DNA of 64,000 bases from NCBI GenBank assembly GCA_037893245.1, contig JBAIAA010000531.1, positions 248,001 through 312,000 on the forward strand, read 5' to 3'. Both the position numbers and the translations under genes were made by a program. Positions 43,435 through 54,479 of this stretch are shown piece by piece. This DNA is from Crossaster papposus. Lineage: Eukaryota; Echinodermata; Asteroidea; Velatida; Solasteridae. Position 1 is the stretch's first letter; each line of letters starts with the position of its first letter. The notes beneath the pieces were generated by a model. It had not been told where the DNA came from, searched no databases, and was given only the letters and a program-made list of their open reading frames with translations.

Positions 43435-44199
43435 TAAATAAGGGAATAAATGTGTGTTCGGGAGGTTTTAACCACTCTGTTTAATACCGCTTGGAGTCTG
43501 GGTGCTGATAATTACCCGAGCCGAAGGCGAGGGTAATTATCAGCACCCAGACTCCAAGCGGTATTAAACAGAGTGATTAATACCGACCGAACACACATTT
43601 ATTCCCATTCATAAATACCTTTTTTGTAAAATTCAGCCAAAAAAGCCCCGAAAATCACGGCAAATTGTCTCAAGTAAATTTCGGTGTTTCGCCATTCTGT
43701 GTGTTTTCCCCTATCCATGTTCACGGGCCACTGTCAAATGACATGTTTCCGCCTCTGTCGCTCTACGTCACAATACATGCAATAAAGCGTATTTACCATT
43801 GATCTCCATTATATAGACTGGATAGGCCTCCGCGTCTAAATGGCGTACGCGCGCGTGTTTTTTTCAAAGGGAAAAGAACGAACGTGACGCGACCGCGTTT
43901 GTGCACGACTTATGGAATTTTTTTAAAAAGTGGAAGACTTTTTTTCTTAAATTTGTCATATTTGGGGGAAAACAGGATTTTGCACCCGAATGGTTCAAAA
44001 TAGATAAGAACAATGGTCTGCGCAGCAGTGAAGTGCCCGGAGAAGGATGTCCATTGAGTTGTCCATGTGCAGGGGCTACTTTTGTTGCCAACTGGTTTTA
44101 AACACTTCTAGCCATGTCTTTATCGTCCGTTTAAAACCGGCCACGTGACGGGCTCTCGGCCAATAGGAATGCCTAAACTGTCCCAGGTATTTATGAATA
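43435..44199 (+). mobile_element. Palindrome-headed element, copy 1
   Basis: It starts with a 165-bp palindrome (43442-43606; GGGAATAAATGTGTGTTCGG, CCGCTTGGAGTCTGGGTGCT and their complements) and ends with GTCCCAGGTATTTAT. A second copy is at 58822-59422. No coding frame recognised. Confidence 0.85.
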
Positions 44200-44351
44200 A
44201 TAAATTATTATTCAAACATGGCCTAATTAAAAACAAGGACCACTATTTAAATTTAACCAAGACAATTACATGTATTGGATGCCCTAAAAAATGCCTGAAG
44301 GATTAATAAGGAATTCCTCCATGCTCCAACCAAGGTGATCATCAAACCTTG

Positions 44352-45843
44352 TAGTTGCTATAATCGTAACCCACCATCCTCCCGACGGTCGAAGACCGGA
44401 GGATTACGAGACAACTAGTGTACAAAATGGAGAAGTTGCAATTTCGACCATTTTTGCCAGACTAGTCACCAGATTTGCCGGATTTTAACCACTTTTAAAC
44501 AGTTCGCGCCGGGATTATTTTAACATCGCCGAGCCGACGGGCGGGATTATTTTTAACGAAACTCGATCCGAAGCGTGTTCAGGCTGATAGTGCCGGGAAG
44601 CACACCCACGCATTTCCGGCCTTGCGCGCTGCTGACATACATTTCCGAACTTGAACTTGGCGTGTTTATGCGTCATCCGTTTTGAATTTGGGAGAATTTT
44701 GGCGTTTATACGTCATCCGGCGCGAACTGGTTAAAGATCATGAAACACATTTTAAGAACACAGATTTGATTTGCAATGTGTAATGACTCCACTCATGAGT
44801 CTAAACATCATTGAGAAAATATTTTGGAGATAAAATGACAAAAACTTACCAGAGACTGAGCGAAATTCTCACCAAACGAGGTTTACATTTTAAACCCCGC
44901 ACTTCGGAACCTAGCAACAATCTCGACCAATCAGCGTGAACTAAGGAAAGACAGACTGGGTGGAGCTTCGGCTGTACACCGCTAACCGGCTATTCCCGCT
45001 TGCGGAATCAATGCACGGATGTGCTTGTCTCGGCGCTCATGCTTCGTTCCAATCGTTATTATTATTATTTTCTTTCGGCAATGAAATGCCAGAAACACCG
45101 GGGCGAACCCCTTCTCTTTAGCGATATGTGTGACTGGGTTCTTTTACGTGCGTGTTTATCGTGTTCACGAGTCGTATATGGCGTTCTAATCACCTGGTAT
45201 TAATTCGTATTCACTGCACTGCACTGCACCAGTGGTGAACTCGAGGTGAAATGTTGTTCTCCATGTTCACGACTTCATAAACGAATTAAATACTCGCGCA
45301 TGCGTGTTGGTTCACGTACGAGTTCTTGTGCGATAAACAATGTCCTTACCGCATGTCGTGGTGTGTAGCGTTTGGAATGCAACCTTTTGTGCAACATGGA
45401 TAAAATTCACGGTGAACAAAGTTCGCAAGCGGGAATAGCCGGTTAGCGGTGTACAGCCGAAGCTCCACCCAGTCTGTCTTTCTTTGGTTTACGCTGATTG
45501 GTCGAGATTGTTGCTAGGTTCCAAAGTGCGGGGTTTAAAATGTAAACCTCGTTTGGTGAGAATTTCGCTCAGTCTCTGGTAAGTTTTTGTCATTTTTTCC
45601 CCCAAATATTTTCTCAATGATGTTTAGAGTGTTATGAGCGGAGTCATTACACATTGCAGATCAAATCTGTGTTCTTAAAATGTGTGTCATGATCTTTAAA
45701 AGTGGTTAAAATCTGGTAAATCTGGTGACTAGTCTGGCAAAAATGGTCGAAATTGCAACTTCTCCAATTTTGTACACTAGTTGTCTCGTAACCCTCCGGT
45801 CTTCGACCGTCGGGAGGATGGAGGGTTACGATTATTGCAACTA
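44352..45843. mobile_element. Mutator-like fold-back element with 9-bp TSD
   Basis: The terminal repeats TAGTTGCTATAATCGTAACC and GGTTACGATTATTGCAACTA extend into long arms, including CCTCCCGACGGTCGAAGACC and its complement. The exact 9-bp duplication CAAACCTTG flanks it (44343-44351, 45844-45852). A TTAA MITE sits in the left arm. The interior has no transposase. The 9-bp duplication fits MULE-type elements. Confidence 0.88.
44499..44730 (-). mobile_element. TTAA-flanked MITE family C, copy 1
   Basis: A 232-bp element with ends ACAGTTCGCGCCGG and CCGGCGCGAACTGG between TTAA 44495-44498 and TTAA 44731-44734. The right arm of the same host element and the copy near 11900 show the undisrupted site TTTTAAAG. 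TTAA targeting fits the piggyBac superfamily. Confidence 0.92.
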
Positions 45844-46130
45844 CAAACCTTGGCTTTATGAAAAGCCACAAGCCACAAGTCATAAAGTACACCAGGTGAC
45901 ACAACATTTCAAGTTTGGCCAATTTCCGTTTTTATTTCTACTAAAAGTTATACAGCAAAAACACAAAAATAGGAACATGATATAGACATTATATTAATAA
46001 GTACATGTACATGTACCTAGGAGAGTTGCTGGCTTCTGATTGGTCGAGACTCGATCACGTGGAGTGGATTACTATAATAACCCGGCTTTCAAGAAGAAGC
46101 GAATAAATGTTCCCTGAACCAGCATTAATC

Positions 46131-46707
46131 TAGTCTTGGTCAAGACCAAGCTAGCCCGTTCATTTGTTCCGCGGCGCGCCGTGCGTATTATCTGGGCTTA
46201 TTGAGGGCGCCCTTAATTATCGCCAGATTCGTAGATTTCATCCACTATCTTGGTCTTGGCGCAAGCGTCACGTGAACCCAGAAAATTCTGAGAACATTCC
46301 AAGCATAGCTCAAAGAGCTACTCGCCCCTGCATGCGCCTGGAAACACTCGAACATCGCGAACGTTAAGCAATTCCTCCAGTTTTTGGTCACGTGACATTG
46401 GCGGCTAAATAATAAATGAAAATTCACTAATAGTCAGAAATATTTGGTCTGGGAACCAGACTATAATAATCGAACACTACATTAAACAAAAACGACTTAG
46501 CGCGCATGCGGGGGCGAGTAGCTATTTGAGCTATGCTTGGAATGTCCTCAGAATTTTCCGGGTGTACGTGACGCTTGCGCCAAGGCCAAGATAGTGGATG
46601 GAATCGACGAATCTGGCGATAATTAAGGGCGCCCTCAATAAGCCCAGATAATACGCACGGCGCGCCGCGGAACAAATGAACGGGCTAGCTTGGTCTTGAC
46701 CAAAACT
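46131..46707. mobile_element. Fold-back element with 10-bp TSD, short copy
   Basis: Ends TAGTCTTGGTCAAGACCAAG and GCTAGCTTGGTCTTGACC begin arms of over 200 bp, including GTTCATTTGTTCCGCGGCGC and its complement. AGCATTAATC occurs on both sides (46121-46130, 46708-46717). The centre has GGTCTGGGAACCAGAC. Same family as 33763-34860. Confidence 0.88.
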
Positions 46708-47087
46708 AGCATTAATCAAGCATCATGTAATTTGTAAGCCATATGATTGGCCGAATGCAACAGTTCTACGGTAACTTGTAACACTAACATTTAGGATGCA
46801 TCAAATCTTGACAATGCGCGCTATAAATATACGCATAGAACGTTTGTATACGCGCGGCATTTTTCAAAATGCGCTTGTCGTCTGTTAACGCTAGCCTGTT
46901 GCTATGCACGGTGGGCATCAGTGGTCAGCTAGTCTGGTCTCAAAGTACTGGTTATAATAACACATATTGAAGAGACAGGGTACCATGCACAAGCTAAAAC
47001 TTGGCCCCTAAACATGAACATGAACACGAAACACTGGAAATATCGCTGAAAGAAAAGTCATGAAATTTTCACAATTGTTCTTGTTAA

Positions 47088-47321
47088 CCAGTTCGCGCCG
47101 GATGACGTATATGAACGCAAAAATTTCCCCAAATTCAAAACGGATGACGAATAAACACGCCAAGTTCAAGTTCGGAAATGTATGTCAGCAGCGCGCAAGG
47201 CCGGAAATGCGTGGGTGTGCTACCCAGCACTATCGGCCTGAACACGCTTCGGATCGAGTTTCGTTAAAAATAATCCCGCCCGTCGGCTCGGCGATGTTAA
47301 AATAATCCCGGCGCGAACTGG
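47088..47321 (+). mobile_element. TTAA-flanked MITE family C, copy 2
   Basis: 234 bp between TTAA 47084-47087 and 47322-47325, with ends CCAGTTCGCGCCGG and CCGGCGCGAACTGG. It is in the opposite orientation to copies 1 and 3. Confidence 0.93.
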
Positions 47322-47347
47322 TTAAAAAGGTATTTATTAAAGGTACA

Positions 47348-47514
47348 TGTAATAACAGTGCGAGGACCCGGTTATTACTGCGTGATAATGACCGGGTTGG
47401 GGGATGACCGCTGATAATGGACCTCGCCTTCGGCTCGATCCATTACCAGTGGGCATCCCCCAACCCGTTCATTATCATGCAGTAACAACCGGGTCCTCGC
47501 ACTGTTATTACCTA
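47348..47514. repeat. Long hairpin
   Basis: Arms 47348-47427 and 47438-47514 pair: GTAATAACAGTGCGAGGACC with its complement, and AACCGGGTT-region words. A GCCTTCGGC turn is at the centre. Confidence 0.85.
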
Positions 47515-47515
47515 A

Positions 47516-49185
47516 TTATATTAGGCCAGATTTAAAAAAAAAATCATGTTTGGCTTCCCCGCCCGCTTCCTTTTTTGAGGGCCACCTCCTTTTTTTCTCT
47601 TTTTTTCTCTTTTTTTTTTTTTTTTAATTGGTAAACAAATATAAATTGTATTATCTTTTTAAAAATAAATAAAATAAGGCCAAATAAAAAAAAATAGTGG
47701 TGATTATTCTTTTTTGGGAGAAAAATGAGGAGGGAGGGGGCTTTTTTTTTCTTTAAAAAGAATCATAGCCATCTACCACGCTGTACTGAGAGAAAACATG
47801 TGAAATGCTATTTTATACGTAAACATCGTACTCGCCAGCGAAAACTTTGACGAACGATCTCCTGTCCCCCCCAAAGTAGTACTTTTCAAAATTTAGTCCA
47901 AACGCACCGGTAGGGCGCGGTGTCCATGCACAGCTGTGCGAACGAGACGCAGTACAGTTGTGTCAAAGGTTATTCATTCACGTTTGGCACATTCGCGCGC
48001 TTATTCAGGGTGTATGCATCAATGTGTGTATGTACACTGCATGGTATAACGTTGCGCTATACGAATTCATTGACAACTCGGTCGCTGCGGCATGTAGTGC
48101 GGGCGGTGTCAAAAGTATCTCATCCTCGCAAGCTACGTATAGCTAGCCAGGGACGCATCAGGGTTTTTTTCTCGGAGTTGCACAATAGCTGTTAACAAGG
48201 TATAACCATACCTGCCGAAGCAATCATTTTTGAACAGCGGACTTTGTATCGCTTCTGATTTTAACGTTGAAAATTCTTTCGAGATAAAAAAAGAAGGAAA
48301 CAAAACCAATTATATAATTATCTTTTGCTGATTGTACGGTACAAAAATCAACATTTTATTCACAATTTGAAGTCGTACGCGGCCTCCGACCCCCCTCCTC
48401 CCTGTCGTACGCTTTGTACGACCATTAAAATGTTGAAAACTTTGAACGGCCCCTTAGCTCGGCAAGACTCGCGTCGTTCTGGATTGTCATCCCGAACCAT
48501 TCTTTCACTGGTTGGTGACAGCCCTCCTTGGCAAGTGTGGCTAAAGCGCAAGCCTAACGCAAGCGCGTAGGTCTACTCTATTTTCATTTGCCTTAAGTAC
48601 CGGTACATGTATACATGTACAATAGATACATGCATACCCTCAACACTCGGTGTATTTTAGTAATATTCAATCAGAAAAGTCAGAATTGTTAGGTCTGGGA
48701 ACCAGACTACAAAACTGTATGACTTTGAGAGTCCTAAATTGTAAGCATGCAATACAAGAAACATCATCATAAACAACCAGTCCAACAATCCTTTGCATTA
48801 TCAACTCCCATACATGTACACGTATGTCAACAGAGAAGAACTCTCTCTAGTTTTAGTAATGCCACCAGACTGCTGAAGGGTCACTTCTACTTCTACGTCG
48901 ATAATTGACAGTGCAACCAACTGAAGATCCCGTCAATTTGCTTGTCGTGCACGGTGTGGACCAGTACTAGTGTACACGTAGTTATATAACGCAGTTTACA
49001 AAGTGTGGGTGCATACTGTAAGTTTACAGTGAAGTCTTGACTTTCTTTAGAAAGCCACAGTGAGCAATCCAGTCCTGAATGCATCAAGCCTGGGTGCAGC
49101 ATATGTACAGTACCGGTATGTACTGTGGCTGTGATGGAGTTCCAAAGTGAAATTGTTCTGGGCATTAATGAATCTGAATGCATCT
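47516..49185. other. Intergenic stretch without recognised gene
   Basis: T- and A-rich homopolymers lie at 47575-47715, and GGTCTGGGAACCAGACTAC near 48690 recurs in the fold-back family. Nothing else recognised. Confidence 0.5.
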
Positions 49186-49189
49186 ATCC

Positions 49190-50240
49190 GGGTTTAATAG
49201 GGTAAGAAACTGTATGGTGAAGATCTTCTAGAAGTTGTGTAGCTAGGGATTGGAAAATATGTGGAACTACATGTACATGTAAAAAACTTGTATGTATACT
49301 GTGTACCACCTTGTACACAAAGATGATGCTCTGATTTTGTCGTCGTATCTCTAGTGTTTCCCATGCTAATTTCTTCAGCATTTTTGTGACACTATCTGGA
49401 GCACTGCGGCGGTGAGGTTTGTTCAAGACAAACCTATCTGCTCTTTTTTGAACCCCACCATTTTAAATTCCTGGTCATTGTTACTCCGAGATAAGGTGTG
49501 TTGACTCGGCCTGTTGAAGATTCTGGTTTTCCATCCGGTATGTCCAGTTGGGTTTATTTTTCCTAGCATTGGTGATTGACATGGATAAGCTTTTAGTTGT
49601 ATTGAATGCCATTTGCCAATCATCCTGCAGTCCAGATCATCCTGCAATGACTGGCATTTCTTGGTGTGAGGATGGTCCTTTAATTTGTTTGAGATGGTAT
49701 TCACGTTTTTTCATGTGAACACTGATGCAAATTGGGAGTTCAAAGCCTCTGCTTTTGCATCTGGTGATGTATAAATACCGCAGCAAGATTGAAGTAGAGC
49801 TACTCACACTGTCCATTCTTTTGGACTTCAGATATGACCCAAGATTTTTCTGTTTAGTGTCCGTCGTTGCCTCGTTGGGTTGATAAGGTTGTTAATATAT
49901 CTAGTATAGTCTAATCTTGTAGCTTTCTGACATTCCTTACGCAACGAGTGAAAGCCGTCCCAATGATGCAAGCTTTTCTTTTCTTTGCAATATGATATGC
50001 TCGTCCTTTCTTGTTAAGTAATCTCTTGAATCCATTTGTCAACCAATCCATGGTAAATGGTAACGTCCACTCAGTACTTTCTTTGGAATGCTGTCATTGA
50101 TGGTGGATTGTACAATATTTTTGTAGGACTCCCAGTTGTCCTCCACACTGTTGTTTCCAGGTGACGGTTTGAAAAAAGTTTCTTTCTTGGTCTTTACTTG
50201 CTTTCTGATTTAATCCCAATCTGCTATGTTATACTGCAAA
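49190..50240 (-). pseudogene. Degraded non-LTR retroelement (RT region)
   Basis: Reading leftward with several stops and shifts: DNWESYKNIVQSTINDSIP, LPWIDWLTNGFKRLLNKKG, then QMAFNTTK-like and NPTGHTGWKT pieces, and near the end DSVTKMLKKLAWETLEIRRQ with FVYKVVHSI. The order matches linker, RT and C-terminal parts of a non-LTR reverse transcriptase. No intact frame remains. Confidence 0.7.
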
Positions 50241-50458
50241 ACAAAGGCAAAGCAAAGGTTTCGAAAACTGCCTACATTGTATGTACACATGTTTTATAAG
50301 ACTTGGACTAGGGTCGGACTAGTCAGACCATATGCTGGACGGTGCTACCGGTATCTCTAGCACTCGGTGACTCATGGGGGGAAATGATGCATCCCATTTC
50401 AATTATTCTCAGCCCTGACTAGTCTTGGCTCAAGATGTCAGCAATCGATGTCAGCACT

Positions 50459-50633
50459 AGTAATATGTGACCCAGTACGAGTAAATGAGACACTTTGCCG
50501 CCAAAATAAAAATTGAGATTTTGATTTCATCATTTAAAGCTTGTTTAGCTTTAAATGATGAAATCAAAATCTCAAATTTTATTTTTGCCTCAAAGTGTCT
50601 CATTTACTCGTGCTGGGTCACATATTAAGTAAA
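50459..50633. mobile_element. Palindromic MITE, TA-flanked
   Basis: TATGTGACCCAGTACGAGTA is mirrored by TACTCGTGCTGGGTCACATA. Arms of about 80 bp (ATGAGACACTTTG, TTTGATTTCATCATTTAAAG) surround a short loop. Confidence 0.9.
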
Positions 50634-50689
50634 TGCAAATTTAGTTTGAGTATGTTGCAGTTGTTTTCTTATTTGTCACAATTAATGGA

Positions 50690-50812
50690 AGGCTTTTGGG
50701 CTTTTTTGGGTTTTTTTTCTTTGGTGGTGGGCCTTTTACGGCTACCCGGGTACCCAACCTTGACCGGGAAAGGGTACCCGGTTCCAGTCAAAACCGTAAA
50801 CAAACAAGTCTA
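50690..50812. repeat. GGGTACCC repeat, copy 3
   Basis: T-rich tract, TACCCGGGTACCCAAC, AAGGGTACCCGGTTCCAGT and AAAACCGTAAACAAAC, in the same order as 7510-7625. It abuts the TRIM relic. Confidence 0.75.
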
Positions 50813-50829
50813 GTATCATGGTCTCAATG

Positions 50830-51855
50830 TTTTGAACTATTTCGGTAACCTTTTTCTTACATTCCTCTACAGCCTCAGGTAAGCCAGCGAGTGAGTGTCT
50901 TACATGATTAAGAACAGCAAGTTGGGCATATTACTTTCTGACATGAATTGCAGTAGTCGTTGAGATTCTGATCGGGATGCTTGCCACATTTGGGAACCTC
51001 TTCTCCTAGTTTACTCTTGTAGACAATTTCTCCTGAATAAAGTTGAGCCAGTGTGTACATTTTATGAGATTTCATCGACTTCATACATGTACGCTCATAA
51101 GCCTTTTGACATTCTTGACAGAGGAAAGATCACAGTCCATGCATCTTGAATTGGCCTGATTCTCCTCATCACGGGCTCGACATTTGATCTCTGACCCTTG
51201 ACCTTCCAGAAGCTTTTTCTGCACTGTAACTTTCTCCACCAGGGCACTGAATGTAAAGTTATTCGGAAGATCAGCAACCCCTGACCCTCTCAACATGGTA
51301 TCCTTCCTGCAGAGTGGACATCAGCTTTGTACATTGTACATGTACCACAACGATCTTTGCTCTTTCTAAAGGTCATGGAGACGTTGCAGGCAGAGTTTAT
51401 GGTTTAAAATTATCCGTGTAACCTTTAGTTTTGCGGTTAATCCTAAGCGACGTAAACAAAAATAAAAATAAGTCTCAGTAGTTTGTTCAAAATCTTATTT
51501 TTCCAATGATATACATAATACCGGTACATGTATCCAGACAGGTAAACAAACTCCCTACCCCTATACAACTCCGACAAACAAAGCTTTGTATTGTTTTGAT
51601 ATGTCTTCTTCATGTACTATGCACCAAAAATGTAAGGGTAGATTTAAAAACAATTGATTAAGGTTAACCGAACCATTTGAATGGTCGGTTAACCGTGTAT
51701 CCGTTTAACCGTTGCAGGCTTAGCGAACAGTCCAGCATTTTAGGCTGCCTGAAACGGTTGGTACAGATGGAGCATTCTAGATAATCGACACTAATCTTCT
51801 CCAACACGGATTGAGCTGTAACGTTAGACGCCATCTTTATCCATAATTTGACCAT
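50830..51855 (-). pseudogene. TRIM-type RING/B-box protein relic (N-terminal half)
   Basis: Reading leftward: ASNVTAQSVLEKISVDYLEC and SICTNRFRQPKMLDC (start of RING, about 51835-51730), an interruption, then CPLCRKDTMLRGSGVADLPN (end of RING, about 51325-51270), B-box 1 (CRARDEENQANSRCMDCD) and, after a frameshift, B-box 2 (CGKHPDQNLNDYCNSCQKVI, about 50990-50930) and the start of the coiled coil. It is broken by an insertion in the RING, frameshifts and stops. The family acts as E3 ubiquitin ligases; this copy cannot make a full protein in one frame. Confidence 0.85.
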
Positions 51856-51899
51856 ATATAGTTTAATATTATGGTTGGGCCTGTTAATAAAAAAATAAG

Positions 51900-52313
51900 G
51901 TGACTTCTGTCATAAGTCATAATCAAAACGAGTAAGTCAGTTGTGTAGGTGAGATTCAAATGGATCTAAAAATGTTGTCTGCGGGGATAATAAAATAAAG
52001 GACTAATAAATTAATAGGTGTACGTCATTCTACTTACCTGTAGAGCCATCTTCAAAAATTCATATTTGCCTGACCGACAGGTCTTACCGCTAAGAGTTTA
52101 CACAATAGCGCCCCCATGTGGCCTCCTACCCATAGTGCCCCGCGGCACACCTCGTGTCTTTTTCTTTTCTTTTAGCGGCAGGTCAGGTAGGACGTGTTTG
52201 TAAAACGCTCCGGTGTTTTCGTACTACCGGTACCCGTTATCGCTTAAGAGAAGATTTTGACTAAAAGTCGATTTGTAGAGTTGTGTTGAATAAAGTATTG
52301 TTTTTCATTAAAT
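51900..52313 (+). other. Leader region of the gag-like element
   Basis: It contains CTGACCGACAGGTCTTACCG and AGCGGCAGGTCAGGTAGGAC with pyrimidine-rich TTTTTCTTTTCTTTTAG. It may be the terminal/leader part of the retroelement that follows; the boundaries are unclear. Confidence 0.35.
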
Positions 52314-54260
52314 ATGAAGCGTTTGGAGAGAACTGGTCCTGTCACTTCTGGTGGTACAACAATTCCCCCGAGACAGACTAAGTTTTCCGGGGACTGTGAA
52401 GGTGGTACCACAATTCCACCTCACCAGTCCCCCGTCCGGCACCCGCAGCCACTGTTGGCTACGGGCGCTGGCAGTTCCGTTGGCCATGTAGGGGACCCCA
52501 CAAGGTCTTCACCTCTGGTCAATTTAAGCGGAACATCCAAACGAAAGGATCGCTCCGGCAAGGTTACTGACCAAAAATTACACTCCTGTGCCGGAGCCAA
52601 ACCTAAGAAGGGCTGTCAGGGGCAATCTGGCATACAGACTGGCCTTCACGGTTCAGTGGACTTGAATCACCCGTGTTTGTCCAGTACAGTGGCGAGCACT
52701 ACATTGTGTCGGGACGGACTTTTGCACGGGTTACCGGACCAAGTAGTGCCCGCTCAACCTATAGAGGTTGGAGTGCTATCGGCCGGGCAGGATATGAGCG
52801 ATGCTGAACGAGCAGCCCGGGGGAACCCCGGACCGGCTGGCTCTATGCTATCTCGCTCTGAGGGACCGCCCTCGTCATCGGATTTTTTTCGTTGTTCGGG
52901 GGTCCCATTGCCCCAGACGTCACCCAAGTTTTCCTTGGATGTCCCCCGGGGCCTCTCTTCAAAGAAAAGTAAGAAGAATAAGGCAGGCCGTCGGTCACGC
53001 CGTTCTTCTACAAGTTCAAACAACTCGTCAGACCGTTCCCACCGGGGCAAACACCCCAGGGGTGAGGATTCGGTATCTTGAGTCGACTTCCTGCAAGCCT
53101 TCCAGTCAATTTCAGCTTCATTGTCGGCCATATCTGCCTCCCACCATACGGGCGCCATTAGTGGCCCGTTTGACACTGCTAGCCATGCTCCGCCGGCCTC
53201 AGTCATTGGTCACGGCTGGGTGGCCCAAGGACAAAGAGACATACCGCACACAGTTAGCCGTGCTCTGTTATCCCCACCTGCACTGAGCATACACCCATCG
53301 GCATCTATTGTCTCCGAGGGAGTCGCTCAGCCACTGGACCGTGGCTCTGTGCAGCTTGCCCCTCCTCCATATGTGTCTTCGGCTAGCTGCTCTCGCTCGC
53401 CGGAGTCAACTCGCATTCGTATGATTTATCAGATGACGACGAGACAATAGCCAGATTACAGCGGTTGTCCATTGCCGAAACAGAACTCTGTTTAGTGCAA
53501 AAGGACATGATTCGGGTATTACAACTACCCTCCGCTTATGAACGTCCTCAGCCTGAACATAAATCATTCAAGCACAGGACGGGTTAGATTACGATAACTG
53601 ACAAAGTGTTTCCGATGCTCCCCCTGAATCAGGTGTGCGTAAATCGCATCAGCCAGATTATGTCTGCTGATAAATGGCACCCATTTGCAAAACGCGAAGT
53701 TGATTATTATCGTTTTCCTTTGGCGGATTTCAATAATTTCTTCGCCAAACCTTCACTCTCCGACGCAGCAAAAGACAAGCTGGCTGCAGATGAGGGGACC
53801 CCTTTCGCAGATGATTCTCGCGGCAAGCTGGAGGACACTTTGAGAAATTTGGACTCGCCTCCCGCCAGGGTATGCGTGTGGCCTCCTTCTTACTTCTACT
53901 CACCGAGTATTTGGTGGCTGGATGTGAAGATGATGCGGCAGTTCCGGTGGACATGTTAACCGCCGCTTTTCACTGCCTAGACCACGGTCTTTGCTCGGTC
54001 CTTGACCAGTCAGTTTACACGAGTGTCGACCTTGGCTACCTTGTCCCGCCGGGGTAATGTGCTTGATGCACTTTTTCTTCCGTCGCAGGGCGCCCGCAAA
54101 CGATTTGAGTCTGTCTTTTTGCTGGGAAAGGATATTTTTGCAGGGAAATTTGAGGATTGCATTTGGGCCCGAGGCTAAACGGCTGAAGGCTACCAAGAAG
54201 ATCATTCTTAATAAGACTTCAACCTCCACACCCAGGACAGCGCAGGGGAATTTATTTTCC
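52314..54260 (+). pseudogene. Gag-like retroelement frame, several breaks
   Basis: The first frame (ATG 52314, 255 codons) is low-complexity and Pro/Ser/Gly-rich with a doubled GGTTIPP and a basic tail (KKSKKNKAGRRSRRSS). After an in-frame TGA (53079-53081) the same frame continues to 53450. Frameshifts then lead to VDYYRFPLADFNNFFAKPSL (about 53700), LTEYLVAGCEDDAAVPVDML (about 53895) and RKRFESVFLLGKDIFAGKF (about 54095). The layout resembles a retroelement gag, possibly DIRS-type, but no RT or recombinase follows. It lies between the two TRIM relics. Identity is tentative. Confidence 0.45.
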
Positions 54261-54479
54261 TGGTACCTGTAAAACTGCGATAAATCACATTGAGCAAAAG
54301 GAGTTTACGTTCACAGCTGGCGCACACTTCATTCTTTGAAAGGAGTTCAACATTATTCTTAGAAGTTTTAATTTCGTTAACTAAGTAGTAATCTCTTGTA
54401 TTCAAAGGACAGTCACAAAACTACTAAAGTTGTCCACAATGTTATAATTTGTAAAAAAAATAACATTTACAACTTGTCA

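Noticed and set aside
52754..53206. 150-codon minus-strand frame
   Set aside because: It is antisense to the gag-like frame and matches nothing recognisable.
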